Below are positions 24,701-39,700 of a DNA stretch of 64,000 nucleotides, one piece after another. Each line of letters opens with the position of its first letter. The stretch's first letter is position 1. Both the position numbers and the translations under genes were made by a program. The stretch spans positions 124,001-188,000 of the forward strand of contig OENT01000137.1 in assembly GCA_900239685.1 (NCBI GenBank), written 5' to 3'. This DNA comes from Rotaria macrura (Eukaryota > Rotifera > Eurotatoria > Philodinida > Philodinidae). The notes below the pieces were generated by a model, which was given only the letters and a program-made list of their open reading frames with translations, had not been told where the DNA came from and made no database searches.

Positions 24701-27700
24701 TTGTTTCTGTATAGTTACTTTACTCTTTTTCGATTTAATTAAACCAGCAACATTTGTCAATTGTGCTTGATATTCTCCCATATCATCTTGATTAGCATTT
24801 TTAATAATAAGAAAATATTCATTGGTTGCTTTATCATATTTAAATTGTATACGTTCATCCGTTGTTGATGCTATTTCAGCATTATTTTTAAACCATTGAC
24901 ATGTTGGACTAGGATTGCCCGTGCCACAAATAGATAGTATAAGATCTTCACCTTTTGTACCTGTATATGCTGCATGAAGATCTCGCGTTATCGTTGGTTT
25001 AATGGCTATAAAATAAATGAGGAATAGGATAAAATTTTAATTTTCATTATGTTTTCTTTTAAACTTACGTTTAATAACTAAATTAGCTTTTCCTTCGACT
25101 TCACCAGCCATATTAGTTAATTTAACTGAATAGACACCTTTATCATCCATGGTTGTATGATTTACTGTTAATACAGATAATGTTGGTGTTTCTTGTGTAA
25201 TAACAAATCGTGAATCATTAGCTGGCATGGGTTTTCCATCTTTATACCAAGTAACTGTCGGTGATGGATTGCCGGAGTATTGACATTGTAGACGAGCATT
25301 TTCACCAACATTAACCGAAACATCGGCTAATTTATCAACTTTAGGTTTTGTACATACAGTTACCTTAGCATGTGCTTGAACTTTATCAACAGCATTTTCT
25401 GCTACGATTGTATAGTCACCATCATCGGCTGGTTCACCTTTAAGAATAGTTAAACTATATATGCCATCTTTTTTAGCATCGATTTGATGTTTTGTGGCTG
25501 TTGATTTTAGTGGTTGACCTTTGAATAGCCATGTTATTTGTGGTTTCGGACTACCGGTAACTTCAGCAGTAAGAACAACAGATTGACCAATAATCAAGAT
25601 AGAATTAGTTGGAGGTTTAACGATTTGTGGTGGACCTTAGAACAGATAAATGAAGAATAGATATTGTATTAGTTAAATGTCTATGAAATAAACATATAAA
25701 ATGACAAAATCTCGTAGTAACTGCTTTTATTTAGTTATCATAGTGTCGAAATTCTACACGACTATAGTTCGTATATGATAATCATAGATTTCTGTGATAC
25801 AAAGTATACATACCTAATATTTCAACATGTCCTTCTGTTTGCACATCGTGATATTTTGCCATATAGACACCTTTATCCGTGTCGCTCGTTACTGGTAGAA
25901 TTAATTTATGAATTAATCCATCAATTTGTTCTTTAACATCCGTAATTGGTTTACCATCTTTGAACCATTGTAATGCAACATTTGGTTTATTAACAATACA
26001 CTGTAATTCACATTTATCACCACGTTTGATTTTTAAATTTTTTAACTTATCTGTAAAATCAAATGGTTCTTCTTTAACAAATAATTGAGCACTAGTTTTT
26101 GTTGCTTCATCAAGTACACAGGTTATTTTTGAATCGTTTTCATTTAATTGACAATCTTTAAATACGAGACGGCGTGTTTTACCGATAGATAATGTTTGTG
26201 CCCGTTGACTCGGTATAGGTTGATCATTAATAAACCATGTTACATTGGCTTCAGGCTCCGATACATTACATTCAAATGCAGCATTCTTACCTTCATGTAC
26301 TGTTATATTTGAAAGTGGTTTTGTAAATGTTATAAGACCAAGACGTGGCGATCGATGATCTTTGCCGGTTCCTGATCGTGGTCCGAATAGGCCATGTCCA
26401 TCATCACCTTGTGCATTATCACCGCCGACTCCACCTAAACGTGATTGACGTCGAGCATAATCACTGGGTGACAAACCTAATAGATCACCACTTTGACCAT
26501 GTTTAGGTATTTTTGATTGTGCATCACCAGTCAATTCGAAATGTTTTAAATTATATTGCCAACCAGGATCACCTGGACCTTTTGGTTTACCTTTACCCTT
26601 CTTTAATTTACCCCAATCCGGACCCGAATCACCTTGACGTTCTAAAGCTTCCCTACACAATTGAGAGAAAAAAAATGAATAATATTAAACCAACTGATCT
26701 TCTTCAAATAATTTAATACATCTTACATTTTACGTAGTATACTCTTGTAATCAATAACTTCGTCTGGTTTCGTAACAATAAAACATGAAACTGGCTTTGT
26801 TAATGTTCCATGAACATTTGAAAGTGCAACTGTGTAAATACCCGTATCAGCTTGTGAACATTGATTAATTTCGAAGAAATGTGCATCAAGATCGTCATCA
26901 TAATAGAGTTCATATTTTGATGTACACTCTGTAAATGTTTTTGCTTTACCTTTCGACCATACTACCATCGGATATGGATCACCAGATATACGACAACCAA
27001 ATACAGCTGTTTGTCCCTCCAAACAACTAACTTTTTCAGGTGTATCAATAAATGATGCTGTTTCACCAGCAACTGTTATTGTACATTTCGATGTTTTTTC
27101 ACCACCAGGATTCACAGCACGGCATTCATAAACACCGGTATCAGTTTCTTGACAATCACGTATTGACAATGTCCATGAGCCTGTACGTGTATCAAATACA
27201 ATGAATATACGTTCGTTCTCATCAAAGACTTGTCCATCTTTGAGCCATGTTAAACGTGGTAATGGCAAACCACTGACTTTAGTATCAACTTTTAATATTC
27301 CACCAACAGGAAATATTGAATCTGTTAAATTCTTTGTGAAGTTTGGCGCTGCCAATGCTATAACAACGAATGTATACAACAAAAACTACTCTTCTACTAC
27401 GATGTTTAACAAAACTACATACGAAATAATGTTAATTTCGCAACACATGATGCTTGTCCAAGTGAATTTGTTGCTGTACATGAATATGATCCAGCATCAG
27501 ATGCTCGTGCATGAGCTATTGTAAATATATACCAACCATCTTTAAGTTCTTTCAATAAATATCTGAACAGTTAGATAACGAAAACGAATAGAAAAATTAA
27601 TTTTCGTAAAAAACAAACAAACTATGTGAATCAATATATCATACCGATCTTTTAAATCAATCAATTTTTGATTAAATGAAAAATCTAGTTTCGGTTTCGG

Positions 27701-30700
27701 ATAACCGGCAACTTGCACACGAATATCGATATCACAATTTTCTACACCTTCTAATTTTTCTAATTTTTGTAAAAATACAGGTGCTACTTCAATGGTTAAC
27801 GTAGCTGATGTTTTCGTTGTACCATGAGGATTCTGTGCTGTACATACGTAAAATCCACCATCTTCTAATTGAACATTTTTAATAACTAACGAATATGTTC
27901 CTCGACGATCTTCAGCAATGATTCTTCCTGGAGCTAGACTAAAATCGATGGGTATTGCATCTTTTGACCAAGCTATTTTCGGTTCTGGAAATGCATAGAC
28001 TTGTGTTTCTAATCGAGCGATACGTTTTATTGGTACGAGTAAATCTTTTAGAGGCTGTACTATAACAGGTGGTGACGAAATTCGAACATTGATTTTGCCT
28101 GTTATACGACCAAGATTATTTGAACACATAACTTGGTATTCACCGGCATCTTTTGATGTTGCATGTTGAATACGTAATTGATGATGATTACCATCTGATG
28201 ATACTTTATGTTTAGCGTTCGTAACTAAATCTTCAGCTAAATATGACCATTTAACTTGCGGAGGTGGTAAGCCAGATACTTCAATATTTATTTCACAATC
28301 TTGTCCATCAACGACTGTAACCATTTCAGGTAGACGAACAAATGTTGGAGCAACTTCAACAGTAACTTGAGCATCGCATACACTTGTTTCGTTGCCTAGT
28401 GTAGCTTTAACACTGTAATAACCAGCATCAGCTGGTGTTGCTTGTTTTATTGTTAGCACGTGAACTTTATTTCCTTTAACAGATATAGCGATACGATCTG
28501 ATTTTGCTAATGGTTGATTGTTCTTCATCCTAAAATTCATTTAGAAAATAGTTTACATATCAAGTTAATGCTCTATTGATTATAGCGAGAATTCAACTCA
28601 ATCGTTAGTCGTCATACATTTCCGCAAGATTTCTCATGCCTCTGATATTCATCAGAAACAATGTCAAATACTTCATAAAATGTCTGTTGAAAGGTTTCTT
28701 TTACATACAAAGGTACAGTTCATGTTTTATTATTCCTTTGAATAATTTGTTTATCCGCATTGATCTGAGAACCAAGCTCGTAAATGAACCGAAAAAATAC
28801 AGTCCAATGTAATTAGTTTTATAACTGATATTCATTTTAAATTAAATGAAGGATAAGTTTTATTGGAATAATTTCTCATTGAGACTAAAACGAGGTGTAG
28901 GGTTTTGATTGTTTGCACGATGAAACAAAATTGCATTGAATTTCTGATCGGATATTTTCCTGAAATCTTTCCCCAGTGATACCTAAACAGTTTTTTTTAA
29001 ATAGAGGTGTTTTATTTGATTTAGAAGATGAATTTTTCTTCGAAAAATTGCTATAAAAATGTATAGCTGAATGTCAATAACTCATGAATGATTAACCATT
29101 TCAGCAACAACCTTGTATTTATACATACAGTTGAAGTTTAATTATGAATTAAGATAAACCTACTGTGTATCGAAATTTCAACATTTTCGTATCAAACTAT
29201 GTTTTCTTTATTCAAAAATTGATAGAAAGACCTGAGAAAGATTTTCAGTAAAAATCTTCCATTGAGAATTCGATACAGTTTTATTTTATTCTTGAAAACG
29301 ATCAAAATCATACACCACGATCTAGTCTTTATGAGAAATTATTCCAATAAAATTTCTCCTTCGTTTAATTTAAAATGAGTATTAGATCAAGTAAGAAGAT
29401 GCAAAACACTAGTAGAAGATACACGATTAAAACTATGCTAGAGAAAATAATCGATGATAAATTTCATACCATTCGAATGAGCAACAGTCTCTGTTGCAAC
29501 TAGTGCTCGTATGTATTATTGGATATGAAAATTACTTATCGAGAATTCAATACTTAATTGTATTCAAGAGAGAGACATCGTTGGCATATTCTTAGTTATT
29601 TGAATTTCTTTATCAAATTATACAATAATGAATACTATTACTATGGCGATTGATTGGAATATCTATTGATAGTGATGATATTTTTCATATGTGAATCAAA
29701 ATGTTAACCAAAACTATGAAACATTTTCTGTCACTATGATTGACAAATGGCTTTATTATCTATCATAGAAGCATCATTGTGTGACACTTTATATTTACGA
29801 TTATTCGAGTATTCAAAAACTGTTTCACATGTCACACAGCGTAACACAATCAGTTCACCCCGAATGTAGGAATTTAAAAAGTGTTTGCCAATGCGAATTG
29901 CTATTGATGAGTGTACACGTATAGATGGATGAAAGTGAAGAGAATACATTCATACATATGAATATTTAGCCCCCGTGCCAGATGTTCCAATCAACAGAAG
30001 GGTAAAAAGGTAAAAGTTCGAGAGCACAAATGTCAAAGGCTCCATTATGTATGCATCGAATAAGTATTTATTTCAATCTATGATTCATGACTCAAACGAT
30101 CCTCAAAAGTATAATTTCAAACATGGCATGATCAAATGGTTCTAACTACATTGCCACTGTTTAAATCTCGTTAAATCGTTTTCTACACAATTATTTCTAA
30201 ACTATCTTACCAAACAATTGTTGGTACACCTTTTTTAATATCAAGTTCACAATCAAGTGTTAATGGACGTCCTTGTGTAACTGATGTTTCACGTAATGGT
30301 CGTTCAAATAATGTGCTTAAACCTGAAAATACAAATAATGCGAATCGTAAACGAACGTCTGTACGGTGATTCATATTTATAGAAAACTGACCTGCAATAC
30401 TAAGGTCAATTTCTGTCGCAACTTTTCCAGCTATATTAGTAGCTGTTATAAGATAAGTTCCCATCGTATCAGCAAGAGCGTTTTTAATTAATAAATAATG
30501 CGTATCATTTTCTGTTCGCAACTGATAAAAATCATTTGATGTTATAGTCATTCCTTTACGTGTCCATACGACTGTTGGTGTTGGTGCACCTGTTACTTTA
30601 ACATGAAATTCTACGCTTTCGTTAGGATTAACTTCAATGGGTTTTGATTTTTCGACTATTTTTGGTGAACGTTGTTCGCCAGTTAGTTGTAACTGTATCT

Positions 30701-33700
30701 CACATGAAATTTCAGACAAGATATTTTTAGCAACACATTTTATTGTGCCAGTCTCGTTATCAGAAACGTTATTTATTCGAAGAACGCCTAAGCCTCGTTC
30801 TTCAGCAATAGAAGTTTTACCACCGGAACGTAAAAGTTTTCCATTAAGAAACCATTGAACCTAAAATGATGCATAATTGAAATGGATGTCTATTAACATG
30901 ATATCAACGTGTAAATATGTAAAACGTACTTCTGGTTTAGGACTTCCTGCAACACGACAATTGAATTCGACCATTTTGCCTTTAACAACAGCTGTGGTTT
31001 TTGGTTCTAGAGTAAATGTCGGCGGTATACCTTTCATTTCTAATTGTCCTTTTGTATTAATTTCTCCTAAATTATTTTTTAATATTAATTCATACTGTCC
31101 AGAATTATCCTGTTTAAATTGTTTTATATTAAGTACATGAATATTATTTCCATCATGAGAACGATCAACTTTGGTAAATATATTGTCATCGTGTGATTTG
31201 TTAGGATCAAAAGTTTTTCCATTTTTCATCCAATGATGTTCAGTGTCGAATTTCGATTTACATGTTAAAGCACACGGTGAGCCTAAATCAATTTGCAGTT
31301 TTGCAAGAGCTTGTACAACAATTGGCTTTTCTGTTGGTTGAACTTGTTCAGAATTAAGTTGTGAGACACTTGAACGACGTCTTTGAATTGTTGGAGCCGG
31401 TACTTGTAATTCCGATTCTTCAAATGCAGCTTTCCGTAAATCAATTGATTGTGCTGATTTTTTAACATGACAGGTACTTATTGTATGACCGAACGTATTT
31501 TGCGCTTGAGCTTTATAAATACCTAATTTCTTATGTTTAGCACTTATAAGTAATTGATGACGAGCAGTATGAGAACTTAATGTTTCAATCTTTCTATCAT
31601 AAACATCTCCAACAATTATTTTACGATCATTAAAAAACCAAATTAATTCAGGTACTGGATTACCAGCAATGATACATTCGAGACTAAAACAATTTAGATA
31701 GATCATAATTTTAAACATAGTAACAACATATATTGATATATTGAATTTTTTTTCTTCTTACGTAAGTGGATCGTCTTCATTAATTAATAGTTCAGTTTCG
31801 AGTGCATGAGGAAAACTAGGCTTTCCTTCAGGTATGACTAATGTACTGGAACGACGTCTTGTCGTACCAGTTGGCACTTCTGTAGACATTGTTTCACCTT
31901 CGCCGTCACTTATATTCGAAGATAATAGTTGATTATTACTATAGAAAAATATAGAAACCAATTAAAAATAATGCTAAGAGTATACGTGATATCAGTTTTC
32001 AATTGACACAACAATTCAAAAATTGTCCGATTTCGAAATGGTTATGATAATTCATGTCAAGGACAAAGATTAGGACAAAAATAACAGCGAACAGTCATAG
32101 AGATAGATATAGAAGATTATTGCCTACGAGTGGTTGATCTTATCCTAAACTAACAGAAAATATCTGTACTGACACGGGTTATTTTTACCAAAACTATGAT
32201 CAAATAGGTTTACTGTCAATTCATCTTTGTCTTTTACTGCCTACGCTGAATAGATTGTATACTTGTTGTCTTTGTAATTATCTTACTCTTCGTCTCGCAG
32301 TAGGATAAACAAGAAAAAAAAATAACATCTAGTAGGAAAAACTTCAATCAGTTTTGCATGGCTATCGTAGTTATTGTATATTTTTTTTGTATTGACTCAT
32401 TAGCTTGCATATATATGTAAATATCAGTACTTCCTAATCGTGTGAGTGCAGCAGTTTTGTACACTAGAAGAAACGGACAACGACAGAAAAAGAAATCTTG
32501 CACATTCTGTCGGTTGTCTCCACCTCCTACGTGTTGTTTCTTTAACTTGTTGTTTTTCTTTATTTTTTTCTATCGAACCAAAGCTTCTTCTTCTGCTCGT
32601 TACTGTCATACTGACATCCATCTGTAACCGATTCGTCTCTCTAACTTAGTCGTCATTGAGGATCTATTCGAGCCGATGCGTCAGTTACAATCTTGGCTAG
32701 ATTACGTTAATGTTTCCTTCTTTTTCTATTCAACTGGTGACAAGCGATGACACCTTGTTATTTCTCTACATTGACAAATACCGCCAACCGCGTGCTATCA
32801 TTTTCAATAATACAAGTTCTTGTCTACATGATGTTCTTGTACAATTATGAGATAAATAGTTGGTAAAAACACAAAAGAAAAACAATAATAATAATAATAA
32901 TCATAGCAAAACAGAATCAAAGCTATGCACTGGTTAATTGTATATATTGATCGGTGTAGATGTAAATGTATACCCGTATCTTTTTTATGTATAAATTTTT
33001 GTTTAAACTGTAAGGACATAAGAGAAAACCATTAAAAACCTCAAATTTTCATATAAGTCTTTACTACATGGATTGTGATTGTCTAATAACTTAATATATA
33101 TTCCTATATCGTTCAATTGCTTAACGCATATTCGTATTCACCAGAATTCAATCGAAAACTTCTTCGACAACAAAAAAAAACCTTGAGTGCTTTGTTTTGA
33201 TCGTATCACTTCGGGCATACGTGATTATTTGTCTTTGTTACCACCAAATATCTTCGAAGTGATATTTAATAGATGCTCTTCATAATAAATGTCTTATCCG
33301 TTTTACTTGGCAAACTCATTAACGAAGCTAATTATGATAACAATCACTTTCTTTGTGTTTGATAACAATATAAAGACGAAATCATATCAGGGCGACAAAT
33401 GAGTACGTAATAGCTTTCCAGGTTGAAAAATATGCACTGAATAAGCTTTTACAAACAACGAAGAAGAAGAAGAAGCAGCAGTAATGTAACAACAGCGAAT
33501 CAATAATTATAATGCTTCATTAGCAAAGATATATTTAGCTCAGTCGTTTGTTTCCTATAAATGTTGACTCTAATATAAGCTTATTTTCTAATAGACCTGA
33601 TTCTGACGAATAGACGAGAGCTGAATACAGTATGATAATGATCATCGAAAAGCAATCAGATAAATATACACATCACGATAAAAACAAAACAACGAATTTC

Positions 33701-36700
33701 TATCCAAAGATGGAGAAGCAATAGGCGAAATTCGAACTTTTTTTTTCTCAAAATTCTCACTTGCAATACATAAACATTCTTCCATCTTATTGAATTCAGC
33801 AAGATACTGTTGAATTAAGTTGATAGGAGAGATATGCAGAACCACGTAAGAAGGGAAAAGGACTCTGCCAGATAAATCCTCAAATCTGGTACTCATCAGA
33901 TTTTATTAGAATGTATATCCATTAAAAGCCTATTTTCCTGAATAGTTCTGTTTATTTGTTCTACTTTGTTTGATAAGTACGAGACAGCCAATCATATAGG
34001 GCAAGTCTGCTTGTAAAAAAAAGACTATTTTTATTAGATATTGTTTTCGGCAAATACCTGATCTTCATCGAAATTGATTAGCTATATGTAGACGATTCAT
34101 TTGTGTTATTGAATTTTCGAGAAAACTTTGCTTATTTTCGTTATTACCTTATCTTTGAGTCTGACATTGGAATCCTGATCTCTATGCTATTTTTATCTAT
34201 AAACAACCTCCAGTCATTCGCTCGTTGGTATTTTTTCTCCTTGGGTAAATGAAGAACAAATAAACAGAAGTATGGAGGAAAAATTACGACTCGATGAATA
34301 TACATTCCAACAAATATTTGGTACGTGTGAAATTCAGAAATTTCACCCGAGAGATTCTTTACTGTCACACAAGAAATATAGCTTAAAACAAATTTCAAGC
34401 ATAATCATTATCGACAATAAAAAGAATCCCAAACTAACTATGAAAATATTAGTATAGATTATTCCAATGAATAAACAACATAACTTGTACTCTTAACCTT
34501 TCTGTTATGAGTACTTACGCATTTTTCGGGGGATTTGAAATCTTGGTCACCATTGACTTCTTCATAGGTGTATGAAGTTGTACAGCTATGCATTCTAAAA
34601 TTAAATGATATATTCATACATATATTTTTCTATCGAAGTTACATACCACGTTTAACATTGACTTGTGCTGCACTCACACCTTCGCCTAGTTCATTCTTAA
34701 TTGTGACTTTAAATCTGCCGTCATAATCAGAATTTATTTTTTCAATAGTCAATATTGAATTGAATTTATGCACGTCATCGGATCGATCGATACGTACATT
34801 AGACGATGGTGTCAACAGATTTGTTTTAAAATGCCATGTTACCTAAATTCGCATAGAAAACAAAACAGTTGACTCTTCAACATACCATCCTATGTACATC
34901 ATTACTTTTGGTTCTGGTTGACCAACGAACTGAACTTCAAGTTTAAGTTTATCATGAATACTTACGGAGATTGTTGGTTTCAAACGAAGCAAAAATTTCG
35001 GTTTTACAAGTTCCTTAACTTTAGAAGGAATCAACGTGTTTGCTACTGGTATTTCAGACACTTCGATTTGTGTCAATGATTCCTCTTTAGAAACACACAA
35101 TTTATTCAAACATAGAACCTGATCGGTTTTTGATTGATTGCATGATTCTATCGATGTCGATACTTTTGTTTCATCAAGAAGTTTTTCTAAATTAGGTTTG
35201 TTTTCTTTCGAAGAATTTGTTATTGTTGATCTATTGTTAGAAATTGTTTCGGTTTTTATTTGTCTGTTGATTGATTTTGATTTTTCGATACTGGATTGTT
35301 TTTGATTATTTTCAATTGTTGTTCGCGATAGAAGGTTCGTTTCTTTTGTATTAATTAATGTCGATTTTGTATCAGCATGAGTTATTTCGTCATTTTTGTC
35401 TTCGATTTTGTCTTGTATTACATTTTCCGTATGTTCTATGTTAGTTATCAATGTTTGATCGACTTTAACATCATTGAAATCTTCATCTTTTTGTTCAATA
35501 GCTGCATCATGTTGTAATTTTTCCGCTACGGCAAGAGTTATCGTAGGCTTTTCTAATGATGTCATTAGGGGCATATCTGTTTTTGGTATTCCATTCGAAA
35601 CATCTGATTCGACGATGCACACTTCATTGTAATCATTTTGAATAGAAATATTATTTGAATTATCTGTTGATGTAGATAGAATTATTTCGACAGCATTGTC
35701 AGCATGACCAGTTGCTACTTTTCTCGGCTCGAGTGAAGCCGAAAGAACATGTTGAACAAGTCTATCAGGTATACGTTGTTCATCTGTATTCGATGTTTGA
35801 TCTGGCATTGTTGCAAGTGGTAATAAATCTAACTGAGCTGGTACAGATAAAGATTCTAATAATTCAATCGATATTTTATCATTCATCATTGTACGACATG
35901 TCGACGATGATTGTTCATTTGCGAAATTATCTAAATGTAACGAAAATTAAAATTGAACGAAATAATTACTCTCGTAAATCTTCACATACCTTGAATTGCT
36001 TGTATAGATTCTGTTTCTATATTTGATATAGAAAAGTATTCTGATGAGTTGTTAATTGATGAAATGTCTTCAGTTGTTATTATAATAGTTTCAGGTTTTT
36101 GATCATCGATATTTATTTTACTTGTCGGTAAGTCATGATGATTGATAATTTCATTTGATCTTTCAGAAGATGTTAAGATATCTTGTTCGATGTTGTCGGT
36201 TGATTGAACCTTTTCATCTAATACTTCGATATAACTGGTGATAGAGTTTTCAGTGGACAGTGATTCATGTTCTATATGAATTTTTTCAACTATTTCATCG
36301 ATAATATTCAGTAGTTCTATTGACATCATTGTTTGATCATCGTCTCGTTGTTGTATAATCGATATTAATTTTGTAGATGTTGTTGATTTCGTTTCTATTA
36401 AATAGGATTCGTTCAATGACACCGTAGGTTCCGTTTGAATCGTTAGTAATTCGTCATGAAACGATTCTAAAGTTTCCACAATATGAATTTCATTGATGTT
36501 CACTAGATTTTCATGAGAACTAGTTTCATGAGTTGTAATAGTCGATTCCCTAATGGACGTAGTTTGATTGTCAAATCGATTGTGTTCGTCGGGAAGTATA
36601 TAATTCATATTCACAGATGTTTCTTTCATTGAATCATCATCTAAAGCAGTATAATATAGAATATCTGTTGAACTTTCGTCGAATTGATGGCTCATATAAT

Positions 36701-39700
36701 ATTCGTTAGCATAAACGTGTGTTGATGGAAATTTTTGTGAATTTCGATGTGTTGATGTTGACAAATACAGTATATCATTATCAACAATATCATCAGACCA
36801 TTGTTCAACATTATGAAGAGCTTCATCGAGTGAATTGTTTGAGGAAGAAATAATTTGAGATTGTTCAGTTGTACTGATATCATTATCTAACGGTTCGCTC
36901 GAGTGTTTTTGAACATAGTTCGTGGCAGAAATATCTGAATTAGGAATTATATTTGGAATGTCCTCATAAATATGTTCTTCAAGAATATCATCGATAGGAG
37001 GTGGAGGTGGAAGTTCGAATTTAATTCGAACTGATGGATCACGTTTCTAAACAGTAACATTATATTGAATGGATACATATACAAATATATACATATGTAT
37101 AGAGAGAGAGAGAGAGAGAGTATGAATTAGCGAAAATAGGTCCTTCTTTACAATGCAGAGAATTCCGATAAGAAAAGAATTGGTTCCAACAAACGGTAAT
37201 TCACCTGTGTACGTCTATAAAACAGATTTTATGTTATTGTTAACCATGAAGAATACTTACATTTCGTGCACTAGAAAATAATCTTATACTGTGAACGTGT
37301 CACTTCATACAAGTGTATTTCGTTCTATGATATAGTTCAACACTGTAATTAGAAAATTATTTCCACATGCGATATGGATAAATAGGATCATTTATGGACT
37401 GAAATATACATATATTTGAATGAAAAATGAAATTAGACTACTAATTTACTCAACAAGGAGTACATCGTCAATCTTTTTCTAGACTTGAAATTTTTTGCAC
37501 AACGAAGCGATAGTGAAAATAATTAATTCATTGAGCAATTTTCTTATTCTTAAATACCATCATAGTTACGATGTCAATATCCGAGTTCTTCAGGAGTGAA
37601 CTCCACGCGAACTGTGCCATCCGTAACAATGATCAACATACACTTTTATCTTTGTCCATTTGCACAAACAGTTACCATTGTCCATAGATCAGAATACAAA
37701 TAATGAACAAAAATCATACTCAAAAAAAAACTTTCACTTTCAATGTGACTTTATTCAGTGAGATATTGAAACTTCATAAGAAGATTCCAATATATTACAA
37801 AATATAACTAGAAAAATAGTGATATGTCGGTAGTGATAACATAATAATCCGACTTTTTCTTAGTATACGATGTATAAGTCATTAGATTCGACATCATGAA
37901 CATATTACTGACTCAATAGCTATCAATCACTTTACATATGTACGCTTTGTTACTGCTTCACTGTTAGTGATCTATATGATACAGAAAAATATAAAGAGCA
38001 GAGGAACCATGTAGCATTTCAGTTATGGGACGATTTTGGTCGTTCTCATTTCTAACATATAATATGTTAATGAATTGAATCGTAATACACGAGTGCCCTT
38101 TTTCTATGAGTCTATATACGGTAATTTGTACTACAGACACCATATGGTCATTTAGATCATAGCTACCATGTGGTAATTATGTTTCAGACAGGCACAGATG
38201 AAATCTTATTTTATCGATCCGTTTCTTTCTATCTTGGATGAGATAAAATCGCGTATCATTGAATTTTACCTTTTTTATTGGATGATCATTAATTGGTATT
38301 CGTGCAAAACTATCATCGTTTTCGAATTGTTCAATTGGCTCAACTTGTTCAAATTTATAGGATGGATCAAAATAGGCAATATGCCGTTGGCCATACAAAT
38401 CTTTATTATTCAATGTATCGATTTCCATGTGTTGTTTTTCTTGATTGATCTATATGGATAGATTAAAATTTTTAGAAGATGTTTTTCAAGTTAAAAAGAC
38501 AGTAATTTACTGGTGAGTATGTCGAATTCTTATTTTTTATTGACAAAGATTTAGATGATTTTCCATGAGAAAATAGATCTTTAAGTTCTTCGTATTCTGA
38601 TGATCCATTCGATGATGATGTTTTTCCATTCATCGTTGAAATACTCCTATGATACAGTAAACTCGAATAATGATAATGATCATTCGTACCATTACGATAT
38701 TCTTCCGTTCTATCTGGTGAACCACCGTCTATTTCTTGATATTCTACAGTTCGAGAAACAATCAATATGAAACAAAGCCACAATACTGATATGAGCATAC
38801 CCTGTTTAGTATCATCAGTATTCTTTGTACTGACAATAACAATTGTCTGTGTCATAGCACGTCCATAAACATTTTCAACATAGAATGTATACAAGCCTTG
38901 GGCTTTCGAAGTAATCGATTCGATGATTAATATAGATGAACAATCTGCATTAACTATAAGTCCATTTTCTATTGGACATGGTATTTGATCATTTAAATAT
39001 TGTACTTGCCAAGTACAATGACAATCGTCTGATGAAGAAATATATTCAACTAAGAAATGTAATTGTTCACCAGGTGAATATCGATACATAGATTGAAGTA
39101 AACGAGTTATTGTTGGTGGTACAAAACGATTAAGAGATGCTTTCAATGTCCATCCATTATCAGTAGTTGATCCTGTTTGCATGATTTCAACAGATTGTTC
39201 TTCAATATTATTTGTTATGTCTAAAATATATTTCAAATAATAAAAATCAATTTGCTAAATAATACTGCGTGAATATTCGATTATAAAAAGCAAAACTTCT
39301 TAGTTCTAGAAGAAACACTACATGTCAAGTCCGTACTTAAATATATATAAATATATATATATATTAATTAACCGAAGTGCGAATCTCAATCATCAAACCA
39401 ATCATAATTAAGTGTAAAAATTTCGAAAGATAAATACGAATGATTGATCACGTACGAGATAGATAAGAATAAAGAAAATGCCGAACGATGATTTATTGTC
39501 ATTCATATATAAATGTTCGTATCGAGAAACTAAAAAACGATTGGATTTGCGTTTAAACTTACCATTGACAAACAGATAAGCACTTGATTCATCATGCAAC
39601 ATGCCATTGTCATAGCTGATATAAATCGTATAAACTTTTTCGTCTTGTTGTTGACATTTTTGTATATCCATCCAATAACGATTTTCTTCTGGTCTAGAAC

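Noticed and set aside
31939..34518. Boundary between two separate Ig genes
   Set aside because: The exons on both sides join in phase (GC|T) and the downstream exon has an acceptor but no convincing start codon, so one gene is simpler.
35982..36764. PEVK-type titin spring
   Set aside because: The region is disordered but has few prolines and no PEVK or poly-E/PPAK repeats.
38744..38800. Transmembrane helix in the giant Ig protein
   Set aside because: The hydrophobic stretch coincides exactly with a 57-nt GT-AG intron whose removal keeps the frame.
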